Shown here piece by piece: positions 1-10,121 of a stretch of 64,000 nucleotides of DNA. The number at the start of each line of letters is the position of its first letter. Position 1 is the first letter of the stretch. Both the position numbers and the translations under genes were made by a program. The notes below the pieces were generated by a model, which saw only the letters and a program-made list of their open reading frames with translations, searched no databases and was not told the origin of the DNA. Origin of the DNA: Ananas comosus (lineage: Eukaryota > Streptophyta > Magnoliopsida > Poales > Bromeliaceae); the NCBI RefSeq assembly GCF_001540865.1, contig NC_033637.1, positions 7,977,133 through 8,041,132 of the forward strand, read 5' to 3'.

Positions 1-2384
1 CAGTTTTAGTGACTGGTCGATACTTCTGGAGAGTATCGGACTGAGTCGAAGTCATTTCTATACGAAATGGATGCAGAAATGGACTCAGCGCACTTAAATA
101 ACCAAAATAGGAGTTTTGCCAGATTCAGGCACCCAGAACTAGAATTGGGTCGCCCAGAACTTGAGTGCTGGTCTGAGCAGAACTGGAAGCCAATTCGGAT
201 CCTATGTTTCGAGCGCCCAGAAGTGGGTCCGAAAATTCGCCTCGTAAATATCGTTTGAGCTAACACGTGTTCGTGGTAGGTGAGATCCGCCGGACCGGGT
301 TTAGGGCGCAGCACACCGTGGTAAAGGAACTGAAGAGGAGGATTTGTGCAGCCTGGAGGTTTCGGACGCCCAGAATATGGTTCTGGACGCCCGAAAGTGC
401 TTATTTCTGCAGGTGTGGCAGGTTTGTGGTGTTTGTTCATGGGGCTTATTTTATCCTTCCAGCTCACTATAAATAGCTGGAGTTCGTCCCCAGTGAACTC
501 TTTTCATCCTCTATTCACAGTAAAGGCTTAGAATTGCATCTAACACCTCAAATTACTCCATTTTTCCCAAATTGCTCACTCTCCACATTGAGGGCTGCAG
601 TTCTAGCAATTTCCCTGCAGCGACCTTCAGCGTTTTGGCTCGTGTGTGACGTAGAGAGTTCCGTTTGCCACGAAACTTGGTTTGTTGGATTTTGGACTTC
701 AAGAGGAATTCGTGGAGCCTTTGTTGGCAAAATTTAGTTGAGGTTAGCTTGGTCAATTCTGCATTTTTCTCTGCTGTTGGTAGTTTTAAGCTGAAATTGG
801 GAGTTTTGGGTTTTCTTGATGTTATCTTTAGAGAAAGCTGGATCTTGGACCTGAGGGTGATTCTCCATCATTGTACACAGGTTGTGGAACCTTACTTCAC
901 CAGATTTGAAGATTGGAAGGTGAAGTTGACATTGAGATTGAAGAAAATTAAGCTTAAGTGCTGAATTTTAGTTTTTTTTTATAGATGTCTTGGTATTGTT
1001 GTTTTAGTTCTTTGGAGAATCTTTGTTGCTGGTCCAGAGGTGGTTTCGGCTGTGTTTCCCAGTGGCTTCGCGACTTCTTACTGTCGTCAAGCTCGTGCTA
1101 GAGGTGGGTTAATCATCGGATTCTCCTCCTAAGTGTATGCGCAGTCGACATGTATATTTTCAGCATTTGTGTATCATGTTTTTAGCTCGAATTCATCGAT
1201 TAGCATGTTAAACAAAACCTGAATTTGGAGCATGCTGTAGTTAGTTAGTTAAATAATACATGTTGGATTTGGATTTGACTTAGAAAAAAACTGTCGATTC
1301 TATACTGTCATATGTTTAAACTACCAGATTTAGCTCTAGGCGCCATAGTTTCTTTGTATTGCCGCAGTTTGTAGGCGGTGGATACCCAGGATAGTGTAGA
1401 ATGCATTTTACGCTCGTGCTGAGATGCTGAGCTTATTTTTACAGCAGTGTTTAGGTTGTTCCGGACTATCGGGTGCCGTCGCGGTTTACGGTGGACCCAG
1501 ATTACTGTATTTGCATTAGATTGTGCCGAGGGCACGTGAGTTAGATTCTTAGACCCTGTTTACTTGACTATAGCCTGTGAGAGCCTGATTGAGCTCGATA
1601 GAGACATGCTTGCATACTCAGTTGGGTAGCGCCCACGAGTGCCACTCCGGAGTCGGGCTTTGTGCGTTTGCGTTGGTGTCGTTTTGTCCTGGTTGGACTT
1701 GCTCTCCACGGATGGCTTAGTGTGGAGGTAGCTGTATAGCTTCGACAGACGAGACGGATGTATTCACAGTTTCTGGGACGGGTGTGTTCACAGTCCCTAA
1801 TTTGATTGGGTCAGAGATCGTATTATTTTACAGATAGTAGTGTCGGATGATCATGATAGTATAGTGGCACCTAGCTGTAGATTATTTCCAGTTATTTACT
1901 ATCATTGACATATCATCTGTAGACTTGATGGGTGAGCCGATGAGTTGGGGGCGGTACCCACTGAGGACTACTTGTTTTTGCAGTAGTTCTCACGCCCATT
2001 TGTTACCCCTCTTTTGTAGAGCATTCGATTCCGGCTGCTGCTACTACCGAGACTGATCATGGTAAGGGCGTTGCGAGTTAGAGGCTTTCTAGACGAGTCA
2101 CTGAGCTAGAGGAGTACCAACTGCAGGTAGTCGTAGTTTTTGGTTCTTTACATACTGATGTTGTACCTCACTGGAGCGAGAATTTTTGTACCCGGATGCT
2201 ATGTATGTATTGAACCACTGTTATTATATATGTTTATTTCCTTTCTAGCAGCTCTATACTACTGGTTGTAGTGTTGTTTGGTTACAGTTTCTTGTACAGC
2301 TTTGCTTCATATACAGAAAAAATTTCTATGTATATGGCGGGTCTGTTAGCGTGCCCGCAGAAACGTGAAATCCGGGGCGTGACA
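1..2384 (+). mobile_element. Chromovirus-type LTR, 3' portion (left end outside window)
   Basis: The segment ends in GGGGCGTGACA at 2374-2384, the terminus shared by the other Ty3/gypsy LTRs of this window. A TATA box (CTATAAATAG, 467-476) marks the promoter, and five copies of a CGCCCAGAA-like motif lie upstream at 130, 151, 214, 367 and 388. The block CACTCCGGAG (1643-1652) recurs in the chromovirus LTR at 21968-24624. A stem-loop with arms GAGGACTACT and AGTAGTTCTC lies at 1963-1991. No gag or pol follows position 2384, so this is either a solo LTR or the right end of an element whose body lies to the left. No target duplication can be tested because the left end is missing. ORFs here look like chance openings. 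Confidence 0.75.
467..476 (+). promoter_or_regulatory. LTR TATA box
   Basis: CTATAAATAG lies 70-340 bp downstream of the repeated CGCCCAGAA motifs. It is the best TATA match in this LTR, and its position would place U3 to its left and R/U5 to its right. Transcription would run rightwards. Confidence 0.6.
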
Positions 2385-2653
2385 AAATATCTACAATATG
2401 TTTTTTTTTTATATACATTCAATATTTTTATATTTTTTTGATTTCTAATAAATCTAAAATTTAAATAGTGTTTTAAACTAGAAACATCAAAATTTAATTG
2501 ACGTTTATTTCAAAATTAAAAATTTAATTTTGATTCATTATATAATTAAGAGTCCGGCTACTATGCTATTAATAGCAAGAAACACTTGGTGCTACCATGT
2601 TTTCCGCCGTTAGATCTATCCTTTCGATCATTTTCACTCGTTAGATCATACTA
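2385..2653. other. AT-rich spacer
   Basis: This is AT-rich sequence between the LTR end and the first Helitron-like 5' terminus. I see no gene or repeat terminus in it. Confidence 0.5.
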
Positions 2654-3184
2654 TCAATACATATATTAAAGGCTCAATTTTACTGTGGCCTACGTGGCGC
2701 TTTCTCGGTGCCCCCCGCTTGCCCCGCGTTGCGTGGGTGCTCCGCGCTCGCCCCGCGTTGCGTGGGTGCTAGGGAGGGGTGCGTGTCGCCCTACCCGCGT
2801 CTCCCGGACCCTATCTCCCGATGCTGCAGGATGTGGGGCGTTGCTCCCTACCCGTACGCGCGGGCGCACGGTGTGGCAGGAGCCCTAGCTTCCCCAGTGT
2901 GCACCGTGTCCCAACTCCTCTCTCTGCGGTGGTCGTCGCAGTACGCCTCCGCGCGTGCGCCGTACTCGCCTACCCTAGCATACCTATGGCCATCGTCATC
3001 CTTTTCCTCGCCGGCCTACGTGGCGAATCCTCGGCGCTCGAGAGAAAGAGAGGAAGAGAGAAAAAGAGAGAAAGAGAGAGAGAGCGAGGCGTGGGGGCCT
3101 GCGCGCGGGCGAAAGAGAGGGAGAGGGAGAGGGAGAGGGAGATAGAGCAGAGGGAGAGAGAGAGAGAGCAGACAGGAGGGGGCC
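2654..3184 (+). mobile_element. Helitron-like 5' terminal fragment with GA tract
   Basis: The segment starts TCAATACATATATTAAAGG, preceded by A, then reads into TTTACTGTGGCC and ACGTGGCGCTTTCTC. The same order occurs at 4852 and, inverted, at 48649 and partly at 52612, so it is a family-specific Helitron 5' end. A GC-rich stretch follows with a direct repeat containing CCCCGCGTTGCGTGGGTGCT near 2720 and 2750, then a GA-rich tract (3040-3180) that runs into an assembly gap. I found no matching 3' hairpin and CTAG before the next element, so the copy is truncated or its end is lost in the gap. Confidence 0.55.
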
Positions 3185-3284
3185 NNNNNNNNNNNNNNNN
3201 NNNNNNNNNNNNNNNNNNNNNNNNNNNNNNNNNNNNNNNNNNNNNNNNNNNNNNNNNNNNNNNNNNNNNNNNNNNNNNNNNNNN
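3185..3284. other. Assembly gap (100 N)
   Basis: A run of exactly 100 N follows a GA repeat, which suggests a gap of arbitrary size. Confidence 0.95.
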
Positions 3285-3700
3285 AAATTTGAAATTTGAA
3301 ATTTTAAATTTTAAATTTTAAAATCTAAAATTTGAGATTTGAAATTTAAAATTAAAATTTAAAATTTAAAGTTTGAAATCTATTTTTAAAAATTTAAAAT
3401 TTAAAAGTTAAAATTTAAAAATTCAAAAATAAATCTGAAAATTTTAATTTAAAATTAAATTTAAATTTAAATATTGAAATTAAAATAAAAATAAAAATTT
3501 GAAGTTTAAATCCAAAATCAGAATCAGATTTCAAGCTGCAACTTTTTTCTGCTTCTGATTCTTGGGTCTTTAAAATCAGTTTTCTGATTCTAAAAAGCAG
3601 AATCAGATTTTAAAAGTGAGTTGCCAAACGCTCTATTGAGCCGAAAATCACTTTTCATCCGAAAAGCACTTTTTAAAAGTTAGGCCAAACACCCCCTAAG
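3285..3700. mobile_element. AT-rich block with possible TIR-element end
   Basis: From 3285 to about 3510 the sequence is built almost only of AAATTT, AAATTTGAA and AAATTTAAA strings. It then passes into CAGAATCAGATTTT-type inverted motifs (about 3520-3620) and ends in TTAGGCCAAACACCCCCTAAG-like sequence near 3680-3699. Ends of the form GGGGGTGTTTGGC are common in non-autonomous plant DNA transposons. The other end would lie in or before the gap, so the family cannot be assigned. Confidence 0.35.
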
Positions 3701-4851
3701 TTTAATTACAATTATCCAATTATCGGGGACTTACACAAGGTATAATCCCACCTTGTGCCGTGCCTAATGGCCTCGTGGTAGTCAATATTCTCCCGCTAGG
3801 AATGAGTCTCGCCTATGGCAATCCACTTCGGCGCCAAATCCCATATGGGCGAGCATGATGTCGCAAAGCCAACTCCGAAGTGCCGACTTATAGGAAGCGA
3901 TCCTCACAAGCTTGTGCGAATGAGCACAATGGCGAACAAGCATAATCAACCGCACAGGAACCTCGTTCGTCATGTCTTAAACATGGAACATCAACTAACA
4001 ACCTAGAGGTCGAGTACAATATTATAATGCCAACCTTAGTTGTTCATCTAGGTTAAGTGCAACATACTTAACTCTTCATCTTGTCATGAACATGCAATAT
4101 GTCATGCTTTCCTACTAACTATAGCAAGTACCATTTTATTGTCTGCTGAGTTCAAGCCCGCTAATTCTACTAGTCATGTAGTGTTCCAACTGATACTACC
4201 AAACATCTCTACATGCATATCTATAATTGCATAAGAGAAACTAGATGTCATCATACATTTACATTGGTATAATATGCAAGTTATCATCATACCTCTCTAC
4301 TATATAGAGTATGCAAAAATTTCAAATAACATGCATGCCTCATGTATCCGAAAATTCTATTATGTCAAGATTAACATGAATATGTATCAACTAAGTCCTA
4401 AATAATATAGAAGACATAGGGGGAGTTCACCCATTTTCAGTGAGGTCAAACCCACCGGATATCCTTCGAAACTCAGTTTGTTTTTTCAAACGAAGTTGCC
4501 CACTAAATTTCTAGCACTCTAAGAGAAATTCTCAAGGGGTTACAAGCTTCTAAAAAACTTACCACGAAATTCACCAAAAATCAAGTAGAAAATAGGTGAA
4601 AATTATCTCTAATCAAGTAGAGCTTGTCCAAGGTCCAAATCAAAACTAAAAAGCTTCAAATCCAACCTAAAAGAGGGTTCTACACCTATTAATTAAACCT
4701 CAAAAGCTTAAAATAGAGAAAATCCAAAATAAACCCTAGTCTCTTCCAAACTAAGTTTTCTTCCAAAGTTCTTACAAAACTCACAATTAGATGAAGAAAG
4801 AAGACTACTAACCTTAATTAGAGCTCCAAACCAAGCTATGAGATGTTAGGA
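3700..4851 (-). mobile_element. Truncated chromovirus LTR fragment
   Basis: Several blocks match the chromovirus LTR at about 22760-24010 in the same order. Examples are the GTGCCGTGCC...GGCC(C/T)CGTGGTAGTCAA region, GAGTGCCGACTT-like sequence and GTGCGAATGAGCACAATGGC, all near 3750-3935. The fragment is therefore an LTR in minus orientation. Both LTR ends are absent: the left is lost before 3700, and the right stops where the Helitron begins at 4852. Confidence 0.6.
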
Positions 4852-4917
4852 TCAATACATATATTAAAAGCCCAGTTCTACTGTGGCCAACGTGGCGCTT
4901 TCTCTGCGCTCGTGAGG

Positions 4918-5165
4918 AAGAGAAAAAGAGAGAGAGAGAGAGCAGAAAGAGAGGGAGAGAGAGAGCAGACAGAGAGAGAGAGAGGGAGAGAGAGCAGACA
5001 GAGAGAGAGGGAGAGAGATAGAGAGAGAGCAGACAGAGAGAGAGATTGAGGTAGAGAGAGAGGGAGGGACACAGGGGCCCCAAGGGCCTGTGCGTAGAGA
5101 GAGAGGGGGGGACACGGCGGGGCCGGGGTACCCGACCTGCGCCTCCCGCGCACGGGGGCGCGCGG

Positions 5166-5204
<39 letters not shown>

Positions 5205-5210
5205 GGGTAA
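4918..5210 (+). repeat. GA-rich microsatellite tract inside Helitron
   Basis: Interrupted (GA)n, with GC-rich insertions around 5070-5165, starts about 65 bp inside the Helitron 5' end. The same layout is seen at 3040-3180 and, inverted, at 51850-52500. Open frames across it are repeat artefacts. Confidence 0.85.
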
Positions 5211-5428
5211 CGATGTCGAAGAATAGTTTGGAATCAATGCTCCAATCGCAAGTGGTTACCTAGGGTTCGGGGCGATGTGAAAAGGGAGGTAATTTTATGT
5301 TAATTGGGGATATAGATTCATGCGATCCATTTGTGCTTGTTCTTTGGTTTTTGTTGCGATCGAAATCGTTTAGGTTTTATTGGTTTCGTTTTAGCTCGTT
5401 CTTGATTTGATAATTGGGGTTTTGCTGC
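5211..5428 (+). pseudogene. Leader/first-exon-like fragment before gap
   Basis: A short frame starts at ATGTCGAAGAATAG (5214) and stops after 16 codons. Downstream is a possible 5' splice site (GAG|GTAATT near 5287-5292) followed by T-rich, intron-like sequence that enters the N gap. GA tract, short ATG frame and donor-like site together look like the start of a captured plant gene. The parent gene is not identifiable. Confidence 0.25.
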
Positions 5429-5763
5429 NNNNNNNNNNNNNNNNNNNNNNNNNNNNNNNNNNNNNNNNNNNNNNNNNNNNNNNNNNNNNNNNNNNNNNNN
5501 NNNNNNNNNNNNNNNNNNNNNNNNNNNNNNNNNNNNNNNNNNNNNNNNNNNNNNNNNNNNNNNNNNNNNNNNNNNNNNNNNNNNNNNNNNNNNNNNNNNN
5601 NNNNNNNNNNNNNNNNNNNNNNNNNNNNNNNNNNNNNNNNNNNNNNNNNNNNNNNNNNNNNNNNNNNNNNNNNNNNNNNNNNNNNNNNNNNNNNNNNNNN
5701 NNNNNNNNNNNNNNNNNNNNNNNNNNNNNNNNNNNNNNNNNNNNNNNNNNNNNNNNNNNNNNN
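5429..5763. other. Assembly gap (335 N)
   Basis: An N run inside the Helitron separates the leader-like fragment from the kinase fragment. The missing sequence may hold the rest of the captured gene. Confidence 0.95.
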
Positions 5764-5851
5764 ATATATATTTATCTATTATATACTATTTTATTTTTAT
5801 ATAGATATATTAAAAAATAAAATATATAAATAAATATTAAATAATTTAGAC

Positions 5852-6721
5852 CTGCTGCAGATCGTCGCCGCGCTGCGCTACTGTCACGCGCGCGGCGTGG
5901 CGCACCGCGACGCCAAGCCGCAGAACCTGCTCCTCGCCCGCGACGGCGCGCTCAAACTCTCCGACTTCGGGCTCGCTGCGCTCGCAGAGCAGCGTGGCTG
6001 CGACGGGCGCCTACGCACGGCGTGCGGGACCTCGGCCTACGCGGTACTCTTTATTAATGGCTCTGAGACTTTCTCTTGAGTTGGTTAGATGCCATAGGAG
6101 CTTTAATTTCATTTATTTATTGGAAGGGCCCATAAGATTAGTTTGTTTTAATTGTACGAACATATATTTTTTCTACGGCATTTCATCCTCTCTCTCAACT
6201 TCATTTTTTTTTAAATATTTCTTTTGAGATGCTCTGTGGATGCAAGATAGTAATTAGTGCTTATTTTGTGAAAACTGAGTTGCTTTTCCAAGGTAAATTA
6301 TGTGAGATTTGGACTGTGTTGGTAGAATTTATTAGTGTGCAGCGAAAGAAGTTAACTTGAAAAAGGATTTTTATTCCCCCTATTTGTGTTAGTCCCCTGG
6401 ATTATTTATCTGCATATTAAGTTGTAAATGAAGTGAATGCTACACTTTTAGGGTTTTTCAAGCGTGTGATAAATTTCTAGGTTTCACATTCAATGCTACG
6501 CGGTACGACAAGGGCGCGCCGAAGCATGGTCGTGCGGGTCATCCTCTTCGTGCTTCTCGCGGACAGCTCCCCTTCACGAGCAACATCCCGCTCATGTCCC
6601 GGAGGATCCACCGGCACACTACGCGTTCCGCCCTGGTCTCCCCCTTCTGCAACCACCTCATCTCCTCTACGCCGATGCCGCCTCCCCGTCGCGCCGCAAG
6701 ATGTTCGACGAATTCCCCAAT
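5852..6721 (+). pseudogene. CIPK-like Ser/Thr kinase fragment, split by an insertion
   Basis: The frame from 5852 reads [20 protein letters not shown] and continues with AKPQNLLL and LSDFGLAAL, then TACGTSAYA. These are the catalytic-loop HRD, the DFG and the activation segment of a CBL-interacting protein kinase (CIPK/SnRK3), a family that acts in calcium signalling. After an insertion (6048-6495) the frame resumes with AEAWSCG, then shifts to VILFVLLAD and again to NIPLMSRRIHRH, all familiar from the C-lobe of CIPKs. The APE motif and flanking residues are missing, at least two frameshifts are present, and neither the N-lobe nor the NAF/PPI regulatory region is seen. The fragment is GC-rich at third positions, unlike its AT-rich surroundings. 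It is a non-functional captured piece. Confidence 0.7.
6048..6495. mobile_element. 448-bp insertion in kinase fragment with 11-bp duplication
   Basis: The sequence CTACGCGGTAC occurs at 6037-6047 and again at 6496-6506. Removing the intervening AT-rich DNA and one copy restores the kinase reading frame. This is the footprint of an insertion rather than an intron. No terminal inverted repeats or poly(A) tail are obvious, so the type is undetermined; 9-11 bp duplications suit Mutator-like or LINE/SINE insertions. Confidence 0.5.
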
Positions 6722-6740
6722 TAAAATTTTCTATTTACAT

Positions 6741-6916
6741 ATATATATAGAGAGAGAGAGAGAGAGATAGATATATATATTCTCTCATTCTCTTCTTTTT
6801 TTTTTTTTTTCTTTCCCAATTTTTTTTAGTATTGTGATTCACATACAAAAAATAAAAATTTAAATTTAAACTTTAAATTTAATACAACAATTAAAATTTT
6901 CTATTCAAAACATATA

Positions 6917-6947
<31 letters not shown>

Positions 6948-7215
6948 ATTATAAAAATATATATATAATAATATATATTTGTAAATAATATATATATAGA
7001 GAGAGAGAGAGAGAAGAGAGGAGAAGAGATTATATATATATATATAATTATAAATTGAATTTTAAAAATCAATATTAATTCTAAATATTGAAATTTCAAT
7101 TTGATATATTAAAATTTAAATTTTAAGTTTCAACATTTTTATTCTAAATTTAAATTTAAATTTTGAATAATAAAATATTTTAAACTTTAATATTTAGTTA
7201 TTTATTTTGATTTTT
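6741..7215. repeat. TA/GA microsatellites and AAATTT-rich sequence
   Basis: Three tracts of the type (TA)n(GA)n occur at about 6739-6780, 6912-6948 and 6989-7044. They are embedded in AAATTTAAA-rich DNA next to the Helitron 3' end. No coding content is seen. Confidence 0.7.
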
Positions 7216-7254
7216 CTTCATAAATTTTCGCTGCGAAGCGCGGGCCTTCACTCG

Positions 7255-8228
7255 TAATGGCTTAAAAATCAGCCAGGACCAATCTGTAATAGCAGTTTTG
7301 GTTTTGGGACTGATCGTAAAGAGGCATAACTTTTTGTCCGTAAGGCGGAATTTTGCGATTCAAGCGCTATAGGACTCGTCTTGAAAATACGGATAAGATC
7401 GTGTGGTCTAATTATGCTGATTTAATGTATAATTTTCAGAATTTTTAATAGTTAAGGGCTTGTTTGAAAATATATTTTATTTGGGTCTTTTCGTCGTTGT
7501 TGGTGCTGAGACAGCCGTAAAACCTCAATCTTAGAACGTGACGAATTTGTGAGCACTAATAGAGGCAAGTAAATAGCTACTTTTGCAAACGGTGAAAATA
7601 TGCGGATCCGAGTGGGTTCAGGACATCATTTATTATCTGTTCTGTTTATAATTGTTGTACATCCGAGTGGATTTTATAATTATTATTACAGACATGGTTT
7701 ATTTATTTTGCACATTATTATTATCATGTTCTATTATTGGATATGACTGTTACGGTCGGATTCCTTGGGGAGAGAGGATTTATCCGGTACGCGGTTTCCG
7801 AGGAGAACAGTGGTTGTTAGCTCTCGCGATTAGAGCGACGGAGTGGAGATGCTCTAAATTATGACCTTTGTGGTTTCAAATTTAAATTATCGTTATTCTT
7901 GAAGTAGATTTCTTGTTAAGCATTGCGCTTACTTTTGTTGTCTACTGTTTCAGGTACCGAGAGTCGGGGTGTGTGAGATAATTGGCCGGCGAGAACTCGT
8001 TAGATAGATTTCAAATTTTGGACATATGATTTATTTTGACATGAGATTGATTATATGGACATTTAGAAGTTATTGTTTAGTTTTGTTTTAATTAATAAAT
8101 TATTTAGTTTTTAACTGAGATGGTGGCTTTGGATCAATTTAAGGCCTTCTGTTTTTGGAGGTTCTTCCTCTGAATTCGTGGCCGGTTGTTGCGGTTCAGA
8201 TCCGAGCAGTTGGATCTGGGGCGTGACA
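7255..8228 (+). mobile_element. LTR fragment ending GGGGCGTGACA
   Basis: The segment ends with CTGGGGCGTGACA at 8216-8228, the 3' terminus of plus-oriented chromovirus LTRs here. It contains TTTCAGGTACCGAG (about 7950-7963), comparable to CAGGTATCG near 62567 in another LTR. The left end is cut where the Helitron meets it. At its right end it lies directly against the plant-mobile-domain pseudogene, so it inserted into that gene. No intact left terminus or target duplication was found. Confidence 0.5.
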
Positions 8229-8820
8229 CAGGGGCAAGGGATTCGCCTACAAATTTACAAAGAAACTTGGAGTAAGTCAAGTCATTGAGGTCAAGATGAG
8301 CCTCAAAGTCAGACACGCCATCAGGATTGCAAGCCATAAAGATGGTGACTCCGTGAGGACGCAGTCCAATGATTGCGGCTACGTCAAAAAGAGTCGGAGT
8401 AAGAGGTCCCCCTTTGAAAAGAAAAACGTTGGAAACAGAGGACCAAAAACAGAGAGCAGAAGCTAATAGAAGGTTATTGGCTACAGGGGCTTCCTAGACA
8501 GCTGGATTGCTTCATAAATCCCGATATCTTTCCAAGAATCACCGTAAACAGCTTCCACTCGATCCAACCAGTCCAGATAGGCATTTGAAATACTCGGCCA
8601 AGTTCGTAGACTTTTTCCTGTCGAAGCCGAGGAATACCAGGAGTGGAGATGAATGGATTTAGCCATTAATGGAAGACCATCACTGGAGTAAGGAAAATCA
8701 TCAGGAGTTGGATCTTCAGTAAATGAGGGAAACAAGATTAATCTAGCGGGGTCTGAAGAGAGATATGGTTTAAGTATAGTCTAGTGAAGGACGAATAGGT
8801 AAAGGAGGAATTTGCGCCAT
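8229..8820 (-). pseudogene. Plant mobile domain (PMD) protein, 5' part, decayed
   Basis: On the minus strand an ATG at 8818-8820 starts MAQIPPLPIRPSLDYT and is then stopped by TAA at 8770-8772. After a frameshift it continues ARLILFPSFTEDPTP and later WLDRVEAVYGDSWKDIGIYE and AIQLSRKP. Another shift near 8480 gives VANNLLLASALCFWSS, GGPLTPTLFDVAAIIG and LRPHGVTIFMACNPDG. The pattern (Trp-rich start, WK..GIY.AIQLSR, PT..DVA.I.GLRP..) is that of plant mobile domain proteins (aminotransferase-like domain), which occur as host genes and as passengers in transposons. The copy is cut by an LTR at 8228. It lies antisense to and upstream of the LTR ending at 10121, a position where some Tat-type elements carry antisense genes. 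Confidence 0.6.
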
Positions 8821-9249
8821 TACTCCGAAGAAAAGGGAGATGAGAATGAAAGGCGAAAGATAGAAGACGACAGAAGAAAGAAAGAGACGAGAAAGAGATT
8901 TCATCGGAGAAGACGAGGAAGAAATAAAAGAGACAGAGAAGACAAAAAGGATGAGAAGCTTAGGGAAGAAGAAAAGGCCGTCGCGTCGATCCGTCGCGTC
9001 TAAACGAGTTCCGAGGTTGGCTATAATGATGAATAGACGGCGGTAATTAAGATGACCTAATTAATGCCACAGATAAGACAAAAGTAGAAAACGAGATCGG
9101 GGCCGTAAAAAAGAGAATAGATGGTCAAGATTGAACTATGCAAAGGATCATGCCTCGGATTACGTCAGGTACTCGTACAGAGAATTTGAATTTGATTGAA
9201 CCGAGAACCATGTCTCGGATCGCGCTTGTTATTGAAGCGATGGTGGAAT

Positions 9250-10121
9250 TTCGGCAGCAGAAAAATGGACGATTAAGATGAAACCGTACCAGAAAGTTGA
9301 AAAATAATCGCGCCTCAGGTCACGCCAGCTACCAAAGTGTTACTTCGAAAGCTGCCGAGAGGGCAATTGTTGAGCCAATTAGGCGCGGACAGGTGACATG
9401 CTGGTATTCCCTTCAAAAGCATTTATTCGGTCGTGCACCAGGAGCACCGGAAATGTTTAAAGGAAACCAAATCGCGCCAATTGAAGGAAGTTACAGTAAC
9501 CGCAAGCAGTTACATACGGTTCCAATCGGCTGGAGGTGGTCCGGGATATGAGGAGATAATGGCCGATCGTGTAAGAGCAATAACTGATCAAGGGGGCGAT
9601 CTATAAATAGGATAATAACGCCCTAAAAAGATGTCTTTTCCTCTGTGAACAAAAGACCACCCTTATTTTCCTCACAATTTTCTGCATTTTCTATGAGTAA
9701 TCTACTTGTAATTTTACTGCTTTTCTTTAGGAGTAGTTCGCTAGAGTAGATCTCTGGAGTCTGTCTGCCCTACGGGCATCACTCCGCTGTAAACTACATA
9801 TCCATCATTTTACTTCCCATCAATCAATAGAATCTCTTTTCGGCTCCTCAGGCCGACCAGATCTCGTGTTGTTTTGGCCATTCGGCTCTTCTCCCGGCTT
9901 CGTTTCCGGCCTACTTTGAGTATTCGACTCATCCCAGCCGAATCGAATTTACTGTAGAGGTCTTCGAACTTGGCTGATCCGATCCCTCGTCAGCCGAATC
10001 ATTTGATCTGTCGAAGGGCGCAAACTTAGAGGGTCATTATCTGCAGCCGTTCCTCACCCCGACATGCTCCCCGAGGAGGATCTTTGACTGAGTCAAGGGT
10101 CGGAAAATTCGGCTACCAACA
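9250..10121 (+). mobile_element. Ty3/gypsy LTR, related to the outer gag-only element
   Basis: The right end (about 9950-10121) matches, in opposite orientation, the LTRs at 20238-21167 and 41351-42283. Shared features are TCTTCGAACTTGGCTGATCC-like sequence, repeated GCCGAATC, CTTTGACTGAGTCAAGGGTC and the terminus AATTCGGCTACCAACA. A TATA box (CTATAAATAG, 9602-9611) is present, and the GAGTCTGTCTGCCCTACGGG unit that is tandem in the other LTRs occurs once here (near 9759). The left boundary is not visible and 9250 is an estimate. No gag or pol follows. Confidence 0.55.

Larger units (their letters stand above)
4852..7254 (+). mobile_element. Helitron carrying captured gene fragments
   Basis: The 5' end is A|TCAATACATATATTAAAAGC at 4852. 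The 3' end is a GC hairpin (CGCTGCGAAGCGCG, about 7230-7243), then GGCCTTCACTCG and a T at 7255. Other Helitrons here end in the same hairpin followed by GGCCTTCACTAG, so CTCG is taken as a mutated CTAG. Inside are a GA tract (4918-5210), a leader-like segment, a 335-N gap, a CIPK-like kinase fragment (5852-6721) and AT-rich AAATTT sequence (6840-7215). No Rep/helicase is visible, so the element is non-autonomous. The pairing of these two ends is an inference from order and orientation. Confidence 0.6.

Noticed and set aside
3782..4006. Small overlapping ORFs on both strands
   Set aside because: They fall in the LTR fragment homologous to 22760-23000, and the matching ORFs in the other LTR copies are also chance frames.
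4814..5237. Ser/Leu-rich minus-strand ORFs
   Set aside because: They are the complement of a GA microsatellite, not signal peptides or membrane proteins.
5897..6079. Functional protein kinase gene
   Set aside because: Only part of the catalytic domain is present, with frameshifts, an insertion and no N-lobe or regulatory domain.
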